Shown here: positions 22,660-34,854 of the stretch, piece by piece
Layout of the letters: each line of letters opens with the position of its first letter
How positions within the stretch are numbered: the stretch's first letter is position 1
Source: Thermothielavioides terrestris NRRL 8126
Taxonomy: Eukaryota > Ascomycota > Sordariomycetes > Sordariales > Chaetomiaceae
Assembly: GCF_000226115.1 (NCBI RefSeq)
Contig: NC_016461.1
Coordinates: 3,782,001 to 3,846,000 of the forward strand
DNA: 64,000 bases
Direction: 5' to 3'
The notes under the pieces: generated by a model
Databases searched by the model: none
Told to the model about the DNA's origin: nothing
What the model saw: the letters and a program-made list of their open reading frames with translations, nothing else
Translations under genes and position numbers: made by a program

Positions 22660-25208
22660 AGGAGGACAGGGGAGTGCGCCTGAATGCCAGGGGAAATCTC
22701 GGGGAAAAGAGGGAAAAAAAGAAAACAGTGGTTCAGCGGTACGGAGTACACTACCGCAGTAGTATACTTGGCCCACAAGGTACCGTTCCTTACGCGCGTT
22801 ACAATACCGAGCGCAGTATCCTAGTGTACACAACCTACCCTACCTCGCCTCGGCCCCTGGTGTGCCTGAGTGGAGAACAATCCATTCTATCTGCAATGGA
22901 GCCTCTGCAGCCGCCCCTCCCTTGGGATGCGATGTTGCAGATTTGGCCGGCTTAGCGACTGCTGGAGAGCTGGCCTGCGCGAGGTGCTATATTGGTAATT
23001 TACAATGCAGTGTCGGTGTGGTGTGTGGAAAAGACGTAGGGCCGCCAGACGGTGGGGTGCCTTTGGGTGGTTCCACTCGAGAGAGCGAACGATGAGAGAC
23101 CACGGGCGTGAGGGACACGGCGAGAAGAGGCCATGCATGCGTGGTGTGTTGATAGGACACAGAGCAACCCCCAGGTTGTTGGCCCGAACACGTATTCCGC
23201 ACAATAGTGTAGTTAAGGTACTTGGGAGATACACAATACCTGGAGTCGGCCACGGGCATCATCTGGTTCGATGGGGTAGCGTCGTCTCCTAGGATTCCTA
23301 GGAAGCCTTGGGAGTCTTGGAAGTCTTGGATGCCTTGGATTTCCCCATCGGGCGAGGGGCTTGTGTTCAGACTCCTTTTTCCCCTCCAAGCGCTCCTGCC
23401 GTGGGCAGTCCCGGCCTTGCAGCCAGCAAGATTCTCGAACTGGGCAGCAGTGATGACAACAAAAAAAAAAAAAAAAAAAACCGAGTGCATCCAGCGTCCC
23501 TTGACAACCCTCTGGGAACACGAATCGCGAGCCTGTTGTTGTTTTCACAATGTCACCAGCGCCCGACATGTGCTGGCAGGCTGTACTTGGCATGATCATG
23601 ACGAGGACCGTCCCGTGTTCTGGCCAACCATCGGGGTGCGCAACTCTGTGGAGCAGATCATTGGGGGAACCACTTGCGCAATCCGGGGCGGTGTGGGCGG
23701 TGGCTGAGCTGTGGTACACTACGAATGGTTGGGCTCAGATGCGTCTTGGCTTTCCTGATCTGTCCGACTGCCCTTCTGGGGGGCTTGGGGGCATCTCAGA
23801 GCCAATCCTCAGAGCCAATCTCACATCTCACCGACGGACCGCCATTTGCGAGCGCGCCTTTGGAAAGACCGTCATCAGCTCAGCTGATGCGAGAAGATGG
23901 CGGCATGCGAGGATCCGGGGGGTTGAGAACACGCTAGAACGGCTAAACTGTTGCACATCTGGGGATGTATCGCACATACTGGGGCGATTCCCGGCTCCCG
24001 CAATTCCCCAATCCACAAGCCACGGTCACCGAGAGAACTGGCCCAGCAAACTTGTCCAACGAGCCCGGCATTTGACTGATGTCGTGGCATTCTCGGCCAC
24101 TTGCGCTCAGCCGCGAATGCCGCGTGGTTTCATCTTATCGCGCAGGCTCATGTCCGACGGAGTTGCAGGCAGACAAGACAGACGGGCACGACTGGCCTAT
24201 CTAGCTTCTGCCGACTTTTCTTTCCTCCTTCAGATAACTATTACCGAAAGCGTAGGACGTGCCAGGAGCAAGCCCGGGGGTGGCGCGAACAGAGATAAGA
24301 GTCGACGACGCCATCGGTGGAGCGGGGGAAGCACAAAGATCCTGGCTCGGCCGTGTTCGGTTCGATTACGGCTGGTCCCTGGCGAAGCAGACATCACCGA
24401 AGTAGCAAGTGCTATACCAAGGAATCACAGTCCGGCGACGGCCGGATTTGACCGGTTCGCAACACAGTCACAAGCCAGCGATAGGCTGTTCGCAGCACGG
24501 CTGAGCATCATCGACCGCGGCGAGGAGAGGTAAGTTGAAACCGGGGGTTGGCGCGCCTGGCAAGTCCGACCGGGGTCTTCGCTTCTCGCGCGGTGGCGTC
24601 AACGCACCCCAAAATTCCAGAATCCGGGGTACCGCCCGATCCTCGGCCACATCCATCCATCCACATGCTCAGGCAAGGAGATAACGTTGGCTTACACAGT
24701 AAGCGCACCAACGTACACTAGCAACTCAGGCGAGGCGAGCACGGGATTCAGCCGGCCGAGCCGGTGCTGATGAAGCTTGCCGAGGATGCGTCAAACCCCC
24801 AGGGGCTGCTGCACCCACGCAACAGGAGCGTGGCATGTTGCCAGTTGACGTCGACCAGGACATGGGGTCAGCTTCCGCCGACACAGCATCCACCCGCTGC
24901 GTGGGGGTCCGAACCACGTTGGGAAGGGTGCGCTCAGGGCTTTATCACCGTATCAGCGCCCGCAGTTACATCACGCCCTCGACTCCTGAACCTGGCCGGG
25001 ATGAAGCGGCATCAATCGGTATGAAGCGGCCAAAGCGAAGTCTTTGCGCATCACTCCTGGTCACAGCATCTCCATCCATCCGCAACGGCATTGCCAGCTG
25101 GCTCTGTCTCAGTTGTCCCGTTACGAGAGAGTACTCAACCGCTCGCCCTTTGCCAGGAGAGGGGATTGCATGCGACTCACGATGTCTGCCTCGTCTCCTC
25201 GAGGTTCG

Positions 25209-25262
25209 AGGTGCACAACGATCTGGTACGTGCGCAACGATCTGGAAGGTGCGCAACGACCC
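25209..25262. repeat. three-unit tandem repeat of about 18-19 bp
   Basis: Units of the form (A)GGTGCACAACGATCTGG, TACGTGCGCAACGATCTGG and AAGGTGCGCAACGACCC follow head to tail. It lies in the cre1 upstream gene desert. No function is apparent. Confidence 0.75.
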
Positions 25263-27747
25263 AGATCCCTGATTAGAAGGATTTGGTCCGCACTCCACAC
25301 TGCCAGAGCGATGCGCCGGAACCGGGCCGAACAGCCAACGCTCGTACCTTGCACACACCCAGACAGCCTGTCCGCCCATCCGGCTGAGTCAGAAAACAAG
25401 CGCGAGACGGTTTCCGAGATCGTCTTCTGACCCAGATTTTTGGGAAACCGAAGACATCCGACACAGTAAGCCACGTCTTTTGTTTTGACACGTGGGGGAA
25501 GGGCCCGGGACAAGGGGCCAGGTCAGATTTCCGGATGAAATTACCGGTGGTATTTTCCGTCAGCACCGCACATCAAGCACCGCCGCCTCACAGAACTAGG
25601 AGTACTCCGTAACTGGCATAACAACAGCACGCACAATTTTCATGTTCGCCTCCCCGCCGCGGCAAGGCCGAAGCATGAGAGGGTGCCAGTCCAGTCCACT
25701 CGGTGTGGTGCTCAGCGAGTCATTTTTCAAGAACACACCAATTGCCGCGGTCCACAGAAAGACCGAGGATCCGCCCGGAAAAGACAACGAGGTGTAACGA
25801 AAAATCGCATGCGTGTCACAGATAATCATGCTGAGTCCAGAACACAAACAGCTAAGCAGAGTGACAGGCAGTTCGGCTACCAAGCGCTTCCATTGTCCAT
25901 AACCAGTTACTCCGGACAGCCGCCCGAACGAAAGGCAAATGCTGCAGGGCGGGCGAGGCTAACTTGGGGTAACACACACAGAGATCGATCGGCCCAGTGG
26001 GCAGGCAATCAACCTTAAGTGTAACTTCCCGTTAGTTAGTGTTTTCCGTAGAGCCGGCGGCTCCGCAGCCCGCGAGGGTTCCCCAGCTGAGGCTACACTC
26101 CTCGCAGTAGCTCCGCCTGCCCGCCGCCTGCAAGCGCCCAGGGCAGGGAGGCGAGCGAAGAAGTTGTCAGCCAAGCGGAAAATTTCAACAGCTGGCCTTT
26201 TTGCGGGGCCCCACTCAGGCCTTGCTGCCCAAATAAAAAGAAAAAAAAAAGCAAATTTGCTCGCCAAGCCCATGCGGAAAATCCATTGCCACGCCCGTCG
26301 TATGAGCGGGTAAGGAGACAAACTTTGCAATCTCGTCAGGTAGCCGACACAGTAAGCGGTACGTCCGTGTAATACCGGTCTCTTCTCGCGAAGCGAGCTT
26401 TTCCGATGGTGCAACTGGAACGATCGGAGAGTCTCGGGATCATCATGAGACGTCAGGGGAGAGCGGGCAGTGGCAATAGGGCGGGAACACCCCCACGCGG
26501 GTTTGGTGGTTAGGGTTCGGTTGCCGTCCGATCCAGCCCGCTGCCAAGTCGCCAGCGTTTTGTGGCTCGATGGCCGACAGTTGGCTATGGCTCGATTGGG
26601 CAAAGACGAACCAGCGACTGCCCTGCTGTCACATGGGGAAGAGCCCCAATGCGGAGTGGATGGGCAGGGTCAAAAGGGGGCAACTTGGACAAAAATGGGC
26701 AAAGGAAAACAGGAAATTGGATCCCCGGTCTATCGGATTTTTTTTCCCTTTTTCTACCCCTTGTTACCCGAAGGGAAGGGGGGAGAACTCCCCCGGGCCT
26801 CGGTGGTCTCGGTGTCCGGCTGTTTGTGAGTTGAACCTTTCGCCTCATGATTGCCTGTGTGCTGCCGAGGAAGGGTGTACGGAAGCGCACCAAGGCCGCG
26901 GTGTTGAGGGGTTGGTTGCTTGGGGCGGTTTTGATCCTGGGCCCCTTTTCCCTTCTTCGTTTTTTCTGCTTTCTCATCTCAGCATCTCCTGGCCAGCCGA
27001 ACATATCACTTCCAGCATTGGCGAAACGGCGGGCAACCCCCACAGTTCGTTCCCATCTGAGCCTAGGGCCGGAATAGGATCTACACGTAGTGTACCACAG
27101 TAGTGTACCCTCGGCAGCCGCAAGGTCGTCGATGCCGGGTTCCACTGCACTGCTCGCCAAGTGTTAGTTTACTCTGCTTGACTTGTTGAGGCCAACGATG
27201 CCGGTTGGACTTTTGACCTGAAAGAGCAACGCTGGGCATGTGAATCATATCAACCTGCCGTTTCTGGATACGGCGGTAGTGGTTCGGCACCCTCTAACGC
27301 CGGCACTCGCATACCTTAACCGTGTCCACATAGGAAATGGAGTACGGAATGCGGGGTAGCGTGATGTTTGATTATGTACGTGCCACCGGAACAGACTCCG
27401 GGTCCATGACAGTGCAGTTCGTGTTGACGAGCGGCCGGGAGATTGCGAAGTGGTACGATCATGAGATGAGCACGCCATTCATGGAGTTGTTGTCATCCAG
27501 GTCTTTTGACCGCTGTGCTCGGCAGTCGATCGTTTGAAGCCCAGTCCCTACGGGGATGCTCGTGGGAGAAAAGAAACCGCTTGGACCCTCCAGTCGAAGT
27601 GACGACGACTGTGTAATCCGCAGTCGTCGCTGGAAGCTTCCAAGAGTGTGTGGACGGTGTTGAAGATACGGTTACTACCGCGCCGCTCCTGTTCTCGAAT
27701 TGGTTGAAGGCACATAGGCATTTGAAAGGCCTTGGCCCTTCCACAAA

Positions 27748-27838
27748 GCGGGTTTAGCTCAGTTGGGAGAGCGTCAGACTGAAGTCAAACTTCAGGAAGT
27801 CAATCTGAAGGTCGTGTGTTCGATCCACACAAACCGCA
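27748..27838 (+). tRNA. tRNA-Phe (GAA), intron-containing
   Basis: Cloverleaf: acceptor GCGGGTT/AAACCGC plus discriminator A, D arm (GCTCAGTTGGGAGAGC), anticodon stem TCAGA/TCTGA with loop CTGAAGA (anticodon GAA), and T arm GTGTG-TTCGATC-CACAC. An 18-base intron (TCAAACTTCAGGAAGTCA) sits one base 3' of the anticodon, the standard eukaryotic position, and contains ACTTCAG complementary to the anticodon loop. Boxes A and B are intact, and T-rich sequence follows (27839-27900). Acceptor pair 5:68 is G-A, a mismatch not present in the second copy at 34763. Confidence 0.95.
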
Positions 27839-28212
27839 TTTGCTTTTGCTTTCTATTCTTGCCTTCATGGGTCTTTTTCTTTTTTCATTTTCATGTTAGC
27901 TTTTCATGATTGTTGCGGTGTGTTCTCTCCCAACCATATTTCAAGTGGTCAATGACAGATTTGGGAGCAAGCTGCGTGATTTGTACACATCACTTGTCTG
28001 ACATGTGAAGTTGGCGAACGTATGAGCCCGATTAGGCAACGCTCCGTAATCCAAGGGGCTGCCAATTTTGGCAGGCGCGGCCCGCCTCCACGATTGATGT
28101 CCGGCTGCACAGCAACACCAACATCCACAAAATCAGGACGCAGCACCGGCGTCGGACCCGGAAACCAGAACCATACCCTTGCTCTTATCACGATGCAGAA
28201 TAATGGAGCAAG
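27839..28212. other. intergenic between tRNA-Phe and the RAD55-like gene
   Basis: 374 bases. T-rich runs just after the tRNA (TTTTGCTTTCT, CTTTTTCTTTTTTC) provide Pol III termination. The remainder is the probable promoter and 5' leader of the downstream recombinase paralogue. No gene seen. Confidence 0.5.
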
Positions 28213-29809
28213 ATGAGCATGATGAACTATCACGCAATACACGGCCATGATGTCTCCAGCTTTGATCTGCCTTCGACGCGTATGTGTTTGTCGCCCAATC
28301 CATTGCATCACGTTCATCTCGCGCGGAAATCGCGATTGGAGAATACTATTTTGGAAGCGCACCAACTGACCCGCCCGGTCAAGATCGTCTACCCACTGTG
28401 TCGGCCGCGCAGGCTTTGGAGGACTTGGAGAGAGACAATAGCAATTTCATCTCAACGGGGCTTGCCTCCCTCGATGCGTCATTGAGATCTGGCTTGGACG
28501 GTTCCGGCCCCGCCGGCATCCGGAAGGGTCATGTAACCGAGGTCTGGGGTCCTCCGGGTGCAGGAAAGACGGCCTTGGGGTACGTACAGTACATCCCCGT
28601 GTCCCCAACACGCGCGCTCGGCTGACCTGCTTCAGGATTCAGCTTGCTGCCCGTTGCCTCGCTGAGCGCCGCGGAGTTGTGTGGGTAGGTCCGTTCATCC
28701 TCCCTTGATCGGCGTGCCTCGGCGCGGTGCTTTGCTCACGTTGCTCACGCACTCCTCCACTAGACGGATTCCACCGCATGCCCATAGCGCGCTTGCGCGC
28801 CGTCGCCGGCAAGGAAGCTGCGCAGGCCGAGGATGCGGATTCGGGTTGCTTGGACGGCTTCACACACTACACGTGCCCCAGCCTTCCGCACCTGATTGCG
28901 CTGTTGTGCCGTCCCACGGTGTCCTGCATTCCGCCAGGGACATCGTTGGTAGTTGTCGACTCGCTCTCGGCTTTAGTCAACCACTCCTTCCCGAAGCATC
29001 CGGAGACGCGAACCGCTACGGACAGTAAGGGCAGCAAAGGTACGCTGCCTGCTATTTTGAAGCACACTGATGAAACTGACTTGGGCATGAAGGACCCTCC
29101 GCCTCGGCAAGGAGGCTCCAGGTGCTCCAGTACATCGCCGGCAGTCTTCAGAAGCTTGCGGCAACACGGGACCTGGCCGTTGTTGTTCTCACTCAATGTG
29201 CCACAAAGATGCAGGCGGAGCGTGGTGCGACCCTGATCCCGGCCATCAACGCGAGCGTCTGGGACCAGGGGATGTCGACCAGACTTGTCTTGTTTCGCGA
29301 CTGGCTCCAAGAGCGCTCGGGTGTACGTGGTGTGCACTTTGTCGGGATCCAAAAGTCGGACGGGAAGGATACGGCGTCCCTGATTGACAGCATCGGCGCC
29401 TTCACAGTGGAAAAGGTGGGTGCAAGCCGTCGTCTGAGCTCCCCGCTCCCCGTTTGCTGACCAAGCGTAGACCGGCCTGGTTGCAGTGGACTACGACAAC
29501 ACTCGACCATCTAGGACGCTCACATCTACGCCTGCGCAAAAGCGGAAGCTTGGGGATACCGACTTCGAGATTGCTGACAGCGACGACGAAGACTACGGTT
29601 GGGACGACGACGAAGACCTGCCTCCCATGCCGTCGCAGTGGCAGGGAAGCGAGGATCTCTTGCTCGTCCGGCCGCTCGAGAGCGAGGACGAGCAGCAGCA
29701 AGACGAAGATGAGGAGCCCCTCGACACTGGGACGGAGGAAGACCGATGTCCGAGCGATGTTGCAGAGCATGCAGATACCGAACCTAATGGTCCAGACCGC
29801 GCGGGCTAA
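28213..29809 (+). CDS. RecA/Rad51-family recombination paralogue, RAD55/Rhp55-like
   Basis: Predicted helper of Rad51 filament assembly in homologous-recombination repair; nuclear. Six exons: 28213-28279, 28384-28579, 28636-28688, 28764-29039, 29093-29415, 29471-29809, giving 417 residues with all phases consistent. Walker A is G78-PPGAGK-T85, preceded by KGHVTEVW. Walker B is LVVVDS with D171. Later core elements (LQYIAGSLQKLAATRDLAVV, TQCATKMQ) match the RecA fold of Rad51 paralogues. The C-terminal 80 residues are highly acidic (DSDDEDYGWDDDEDLPP), which Rad51 itself lacks. Exon 1 was chosen because splicing at GTATGT (28280) to AAG|AT (28384) gives LPSTHRLPTVSAAQALEDL without a stop. The donor of intron 3 (GTCCGT, 28689) is weak. 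RAD55 rather than RAD57 is a judgement. Start could be 28213, 28219 or 28222. Confidence 0.85.
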
Positions 29810-31611
29810 ACCCCTGCGTGACCGTTGAATCACCCCATATTGGCCCGTCGTGGCTCGGATAACCGCAGCCAACCCCGGTCCCTCGCGGTCCGCTAACTGC
29901 CCCGGACAACGTCGGCCCCGCAGTCATGACGGAAGCATTCTCGGTCTAACATCTGAGGGTCTGCCGATGCTTGCTTCCAAGCCGTCTGGTAAGCGGTATC
30001 AATCGGCTTCAGTTGTTCGGCACAGATGGACGCAACCAATGATCTGGCTTCAGTGCAACGGCTCCGGCGACCCTGCAGATGCCCCGAGCACTTCTCTCCG
30101 ACTCTATCCGCCCGGATGCATCCACCCCTCCTCCTCCCCAAGAGGCATGCTCGAGAACCTTCGTCCCAGGGCTGGATGACGCCCAATTCATGTCGCAATC
30201 CAGATGCCCTGCATTATCATCGTGCGAGGCTGTCTCACAACGGAGCGATTCGACATCTTAGCCTCGTTCCAGCAATACCAAGTCCAGCGTCGTATAGCTC
30301 GCTGCACCGCAGCATCGTCTAAGGGCGAAAATGATAGGAGGGTAGCAATGCAGACCGACGTTCCAGAAGCCCTGGCTGGATGGCCCGGGGATCGCTACCT
30401 GATTTGACCCGGCTGGGCCTAGCTCCCGCCCGCCAAGCGGATGCAATGGCAATCAATCGGAAGTTTTAGACGAAGGTTGCGGAAGGAGACGCTACGGCGC
30501 TGCGTTCCCAGGAAAAGCAGCTCACTGCTGTATTAGTGCGTTGTTGACAGTGGGAGAAGTGCTCGACAAGGGGAAGAAGCGAGAGGGGGAGCTGCAGCCG
30601 GTGAAGGTCTATCCGATTCAGCCTGTCAAGGAATGCCGCAACGCGATCGTCGGTGGAACGCATGTGGGTGCTAACTATCTCGTGCCGTCATTGCGACATC
30701 GATCTTCCCTCTCTGGACATCAAGATCGAGATTCATGCCGCTCTTCCACTTAGCGTAGTTTAAGCTGCCTGGCTCGGGCCGGGATCGCCAGCTCCCCGAC
30801 TCGACCCTGTCGGCGGCTTGTCTTCCTACTTGTCAACCGGTCCGTCAGTCTGAAAATCATGGTTCGTCTCATGAATTCGGCCCTCCTCCCGAAGAATCCC
30901 TCAGCATATGTGTACGACATAACGATTGTGGACACAAAAGCGACTCTCTCCAGACACAGCATGCTACACAGTGTATACACACAACCCCCCGCGAGAAGCC
31001 TCCGCGAGCCCCGATTGAAATGTTTCAACCCAAACGGTCCGCCCGCATAGATGATGCGCAGCGGCTATGCAGGCCGCCTTCCCCGCCAGGGCCTTCCCGG
31101 CCCTGGAAGGCTCCCCGGCACAGCGTCCGTAACTGCCACACCACACACACCCCTCGATCTCTTTTGGTGCCCGTGCAGATGCACGCTTCGGCGGCTCAGT
31201 TCCCAGTCCCTCGCTCGGCCTTGCGATCCGACATGGACTCGGCCGGTCGTCGTCCGTTCCCCTCCTTCTCTTTTGGTGAAGACGGCATGGAGTATTTTTG
31301 CTATTGTACAACAGGTACTACTGTTGCTACTGCGTACATTACAGTGCTGCGAAAGTGCACTGGGCTCTGCGCACTACTACCTGAGACAAATGCCACGCTG
31401 CCACCAAATGCAGGGCAGCGGGGTAGCATCTCTGCGACCCTGTCTACCTGGTAGTTCACTCCGTATCACGATTTCTTGCGCGCCCGTATTCGGTTCACAG
31501 CAGGGACTGACAGAGACGAACGGCCCGGTAACAGGTCGTAACGGTCATTTCATTCATTACCCCCTGACCTGATGTTCATGGCATGTGAATTCCGTCCTGT
31601 ACCGTGACAGC

Positions 31612-31676
31612 GCTGCTGCTAGGTGCTGCTGCTGCTGCTGCTGCTGCTAGGTGCTGCTGCTAGGTGCTGCTGCTAG
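31612..31676. repeat. imperfect (GCT)n trinucleotide array with AGGT interruptions
   Basis: Blocks of GCT/CTG triplets are separated three times by GCTAGGT. The repeated interruption suggests duplication of a GCTGCTGCTAGGT unit rather than simple slippage. It is outside any gene I can support. Confidence 0.9.
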
Positions 31677-32264
31677 CTGTACGACGGAAGGGGGCGCTGC
31701 AACACGCCACTCGATTGCGAGGAACCCCGTCCTGCAAGCGACACGACGAAAAGGCTGCTCTTCCTGCATAACAATATGCAACCCGTTGGGGTGGAGTCTT
31801 GCAGAGAGAGAGAGAGGGCTTTTGCCTGCCTGGCTGCCTACCCGCAAACTGCGCTCGCGCTGCGGGCTGGTCGAACGATTTTCCCCCGCGTGTGGCCGCC
31901 GAGATCGAATGATGGATCGGCCCATCCTGACCAAAGCGGCGAATGCGACTTGTGCGGGGTGCGGAGCCGTGCGCGCTGCGCTGGGCGAGTTCGCTGAGGA
32001 TTGTTTGCCGGGCGCATCCCGTCCTCCGGCTGCTGTCGATTCGACGAGGCCCTTTCGTGATGACCTGCTGTTCCATTGTGAGCAAGGTCAGTCTGATGCC
32101 GTCGGCACTCGTATCCCCGCGCGCTCTCCGGCACTTGGGCCCTGGCCGGCCGCCGCCTGATCTGATCTGATCGGCTCATGTGGTGTCGCGGCACGGCTCG
32201 GCTGGGGTCTGGACCTGGAACTAGATACCATACACAACCTGTGTAATTGCTGGGGCCGGGGAGC

Positions 32265-32285
32265 GGGGGGGGGGGGGGGGGGGGG
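32265..32285. repeat. 21-base poly-G run
   Basis: Uninterrupted G from 32265 to 32285, flanked by GGGGCCGGGGAGC and GAGGAGAAGG. Likely length-variable and error-prone in sequencing. No coding context. Confidence 0.9.
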
Positions 32286-34762
32286 AGGAGAAGGAAGAGG
32301 GAAGCCACTGCTCCGAGCATGGCAGGCCGTGATAGCCACTGGCGGCCACATGCCGGTGCCGGGTGGGCATGGTGTGATCCTGCTCCCAGCCTGAGTGAAG
32401 GGAGAGGTAGGGAGGTATGAGGCGGCCGGTGTCGTGCCCCGGGTCTACTCGCGGCCAACATAGAGCCCAGAGCGCGCGGAGGTCAGGCCTGGTGCAGATG
32501 CTCGGGCTCACCTGGCAATTCCGTGCCTCTTCCGTGTTTTTTTGAGGCTACACTGAGTGTGCTGCGACGCCACCGGCGCACCGGAGTCATGCCGGGAAAG
32601 CTTGCGAATTCACCGTCGCGACGCAGGCCGAGGTGTTATCTGGAGATGCGTTAGAGTATCCTGATAGAGGGGCAGCACGGCTCAGCGAGTTGGACGACTG
32701 TGCCGCCCCGGTTGGCGTGTGCGAGGACAGGCGTGTTGACGGGGCGGCTCTGTGTCAGTTGTCTGTTCATGGGAAGGGCAGAACTGAGCCACAGGCTTTA
32801 GAAGTAGGTCAGGAGACGTCTAGACACATGGAGAGAAGCTGCTTGAGTCTGGAAGCATTCAGATGCCCCTGACACAATACTGGGACAATACAGCTCATTG
32901 TCGAAGAGCAATTCGGAGTCAGGAGAGTATGTCAGGCGTTGTTTTGAGCCTGTTCCTAGAAGAATTCCCCGACTTTTAGCTCTGGCGGCCTCTCTACACT
33001 TGAAGTGATGGTCTCAGTGCCCCCCCGAGGAAATATGCACCCGGTCTTGTCAAGTTCCTGTATCTTGGAGAATATGTGTGATGTACCTAGTAGCAGAAGA
33101 AGAAGTCCTGCGAGGCACTGGGACAAGGAGGCATTTTGAGATTCGATGACGCTGCTGGATGCGAGGTCATGCGCTTTGCTGGCTCCAGTCAGTTGACATT
33201 GAAGATAAACAGTCAAAGGAGAAGCCGGTTCCAGCGGCTGGAGTGGTTCTGTCCAAGTCGGTCAGAGACATGTCCTTCCCGACCAGGTATGTTGCAATAC
33301 GGCTTGTCTCCTTAAGTCTGTTGCCTGAACTACTTGTAAGACATGGGTAAGCGTTGGAAGGTTTGATACTGAGCCCCTCTCTGCAGTCCTTTGGCGAACA
33401 GCGCGTTGGGTGTTGGGACGAAGCTTGTTGACTACTCTAATTACTCGAACTCGAGACTGAGGGCGGGAGTGTCCGGGTGAAGATATTGCAGTTCCACTTA
33501 TCGTTGGTGCGAGGAAGACATGGGGTTTTGCAAAGCTTTGTCTTTGCATGGGCCCCCATTGAGTAGGAGGAATTATTGCATTCTTCTCCCGCTCTCAAGG
33601 GAGAGCTAGCAGGACAGTGTCATTGAGCTTTTCTGACCCCGTCCACTGTCCAAAGACTTGTACTTGGTGACCTCTTCCTATCACGAAAAGGAAACGTCTT
33701 TAACAGAAACTGGATTCTGGTGAAATTCAGATATTGTTGGACATTTAAAGAAGTTCGCCCCAGGTTCATCAGGCTCTGAGAGTGGTTGGTCGGGCTTTGG
33801 GTCAACGGTGAAGCTAACTGTCGATGATCACGATTCTGTAGGAATGACATTCTGTTACAACCTGATAACCTCTGTGAGAGTGGTGGACTGGCGGTGAGAT
33901 CTGATCTGGGACTCAGGAGTGAGTGGTGCCGGGCAGCGAGCCTTTGCCACTGAGCTTAAGGACAATAGCAGCCCCCAAGCAAAGCATCCTGCCAGGTTCT
34001 GGTTATATCCTCGCTATGACTCTGGTTGGCGACATACTCGCCCTCTCTTCCGGTGTGGTAGATGCCCAAGGAACCGTAAGTGACAGTCTCCGTCATGCTA
34101 AAGTGTCGAAAAGTGCTGCCCGCGTCATTGGTCCCGCACATTTACTTGGCCACTGCCGCGGCACCTGGACAGATGGGCAACACTCATTCTTCAATTGAGG
34201 TCAGAGGATGACCTTAGAGTGCTGGGAGAAGTCCTTGGAGTGGCGCGTCTTGATCAAGATCAGTAACCGCATTCCGAAGGAGAAGCAGCCTGATGGAAAT
34301 CCGCTGCTCTCTTGTGAACCAGGAGAACAACTCCGGAGAGATGATGGTCTCAGGCCACCCTTGTCAGGGTCTCCCCCTACTTTCCTCCTCTTCCACACCA
34401 ACAACGTTGGCTTCCTGAAATTGGGTGTCTACTGGCCGTATCATCAATCGGAGAGCTGCCCTGGAGGCTGAATCCAGAGTTCTGCCAGCACTCCGAGAGC
34501 CGCTAGGCCCAGGACCGGTGAAAAGACAAGGAGAAAAGTCTCGGTTCCGGTCTTTCAACAGTCGGAGCATCTCCTGAGAAACGAAGCAAGGCCTCACTTA
34601 GCATCCACGCCGTATTTGCTCGACTGGATTCCGAAATTGCTTTGGTACCACAAGGGCCACTTGGCTGTTTGCCCTGAGTCTGAGTTTGCCCTGAGTCCTG
34701 GCCCAGATATCAGGGGCGGCCGAAGCCAAAAAGGCTCCGCCCAACAACGAAAAAGCAAGCAG

Positions 34763-34854
34763 TGCGGTTTGTGTGGATCGAACACACGACCTTCAGATTG
34801 AGTTCCTGAAGTTCTGACTTCAGTCTGACGCTCTCCCAACTGAGCTAAAACCGC
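34763..34854 (-). tRNA. tRNA-Phe (GAA), intron-containing, second copy
   Basis: Read on the minus strand: acceptor GCGGTTT/AAACCGC (fully paired), discriminator A, D arm identical to the copy at 27748, anticodon loop CTGAAGA after removal of a 19-base intron (TCAGAACTTCAGGAACTCA), and T arm GTGTG-TTCGATC-CACAC. Downstream on the minus strand is a short T run (GCTTTTTCG). The exonic sequence differs from the first copy only at acceptor position 5, while the introns differ at several places, so this is an older dispersed duplicate. Opposite orientation to the first copy. Confidence 0.95.

Larger units (their letters stand above)
22227..27747. other. long cre1 upstream region, no supported gene
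   Basis: 5.5 kb between the cre1 start and tRNA-Phe. The first kilobase is the probable cre1 promoter and leader. Beyond it I see a 20-base A run (23461-23480), a short tandem repeat (25209-25262) and no frame with domains, splicing or biased codons. No tRNA, 5S gene or TIR copy is recognisable. Long regulatory DNA or an unannotated non-coding transcript cannot be excluded from sequence alone. Confidence 0.5.
29810..34762. other. gene-poor stretch, no supported gene
   Basis: About 5 kb between the RAD55-like gene and the second tRNA-Phe. It holds a CTG trinucleotide array (31612-31676) and a 21-base G run (32265-32285). From about 32.6 to 34.6 kb composition shifts to lower GC with fewer CpG. 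No frame shows a domain, coherent introns or the GC3 bias of the real genes. Regulatory DNA, decayed sequence or a non-coding transcript are all possible. Confidence 0.5.
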
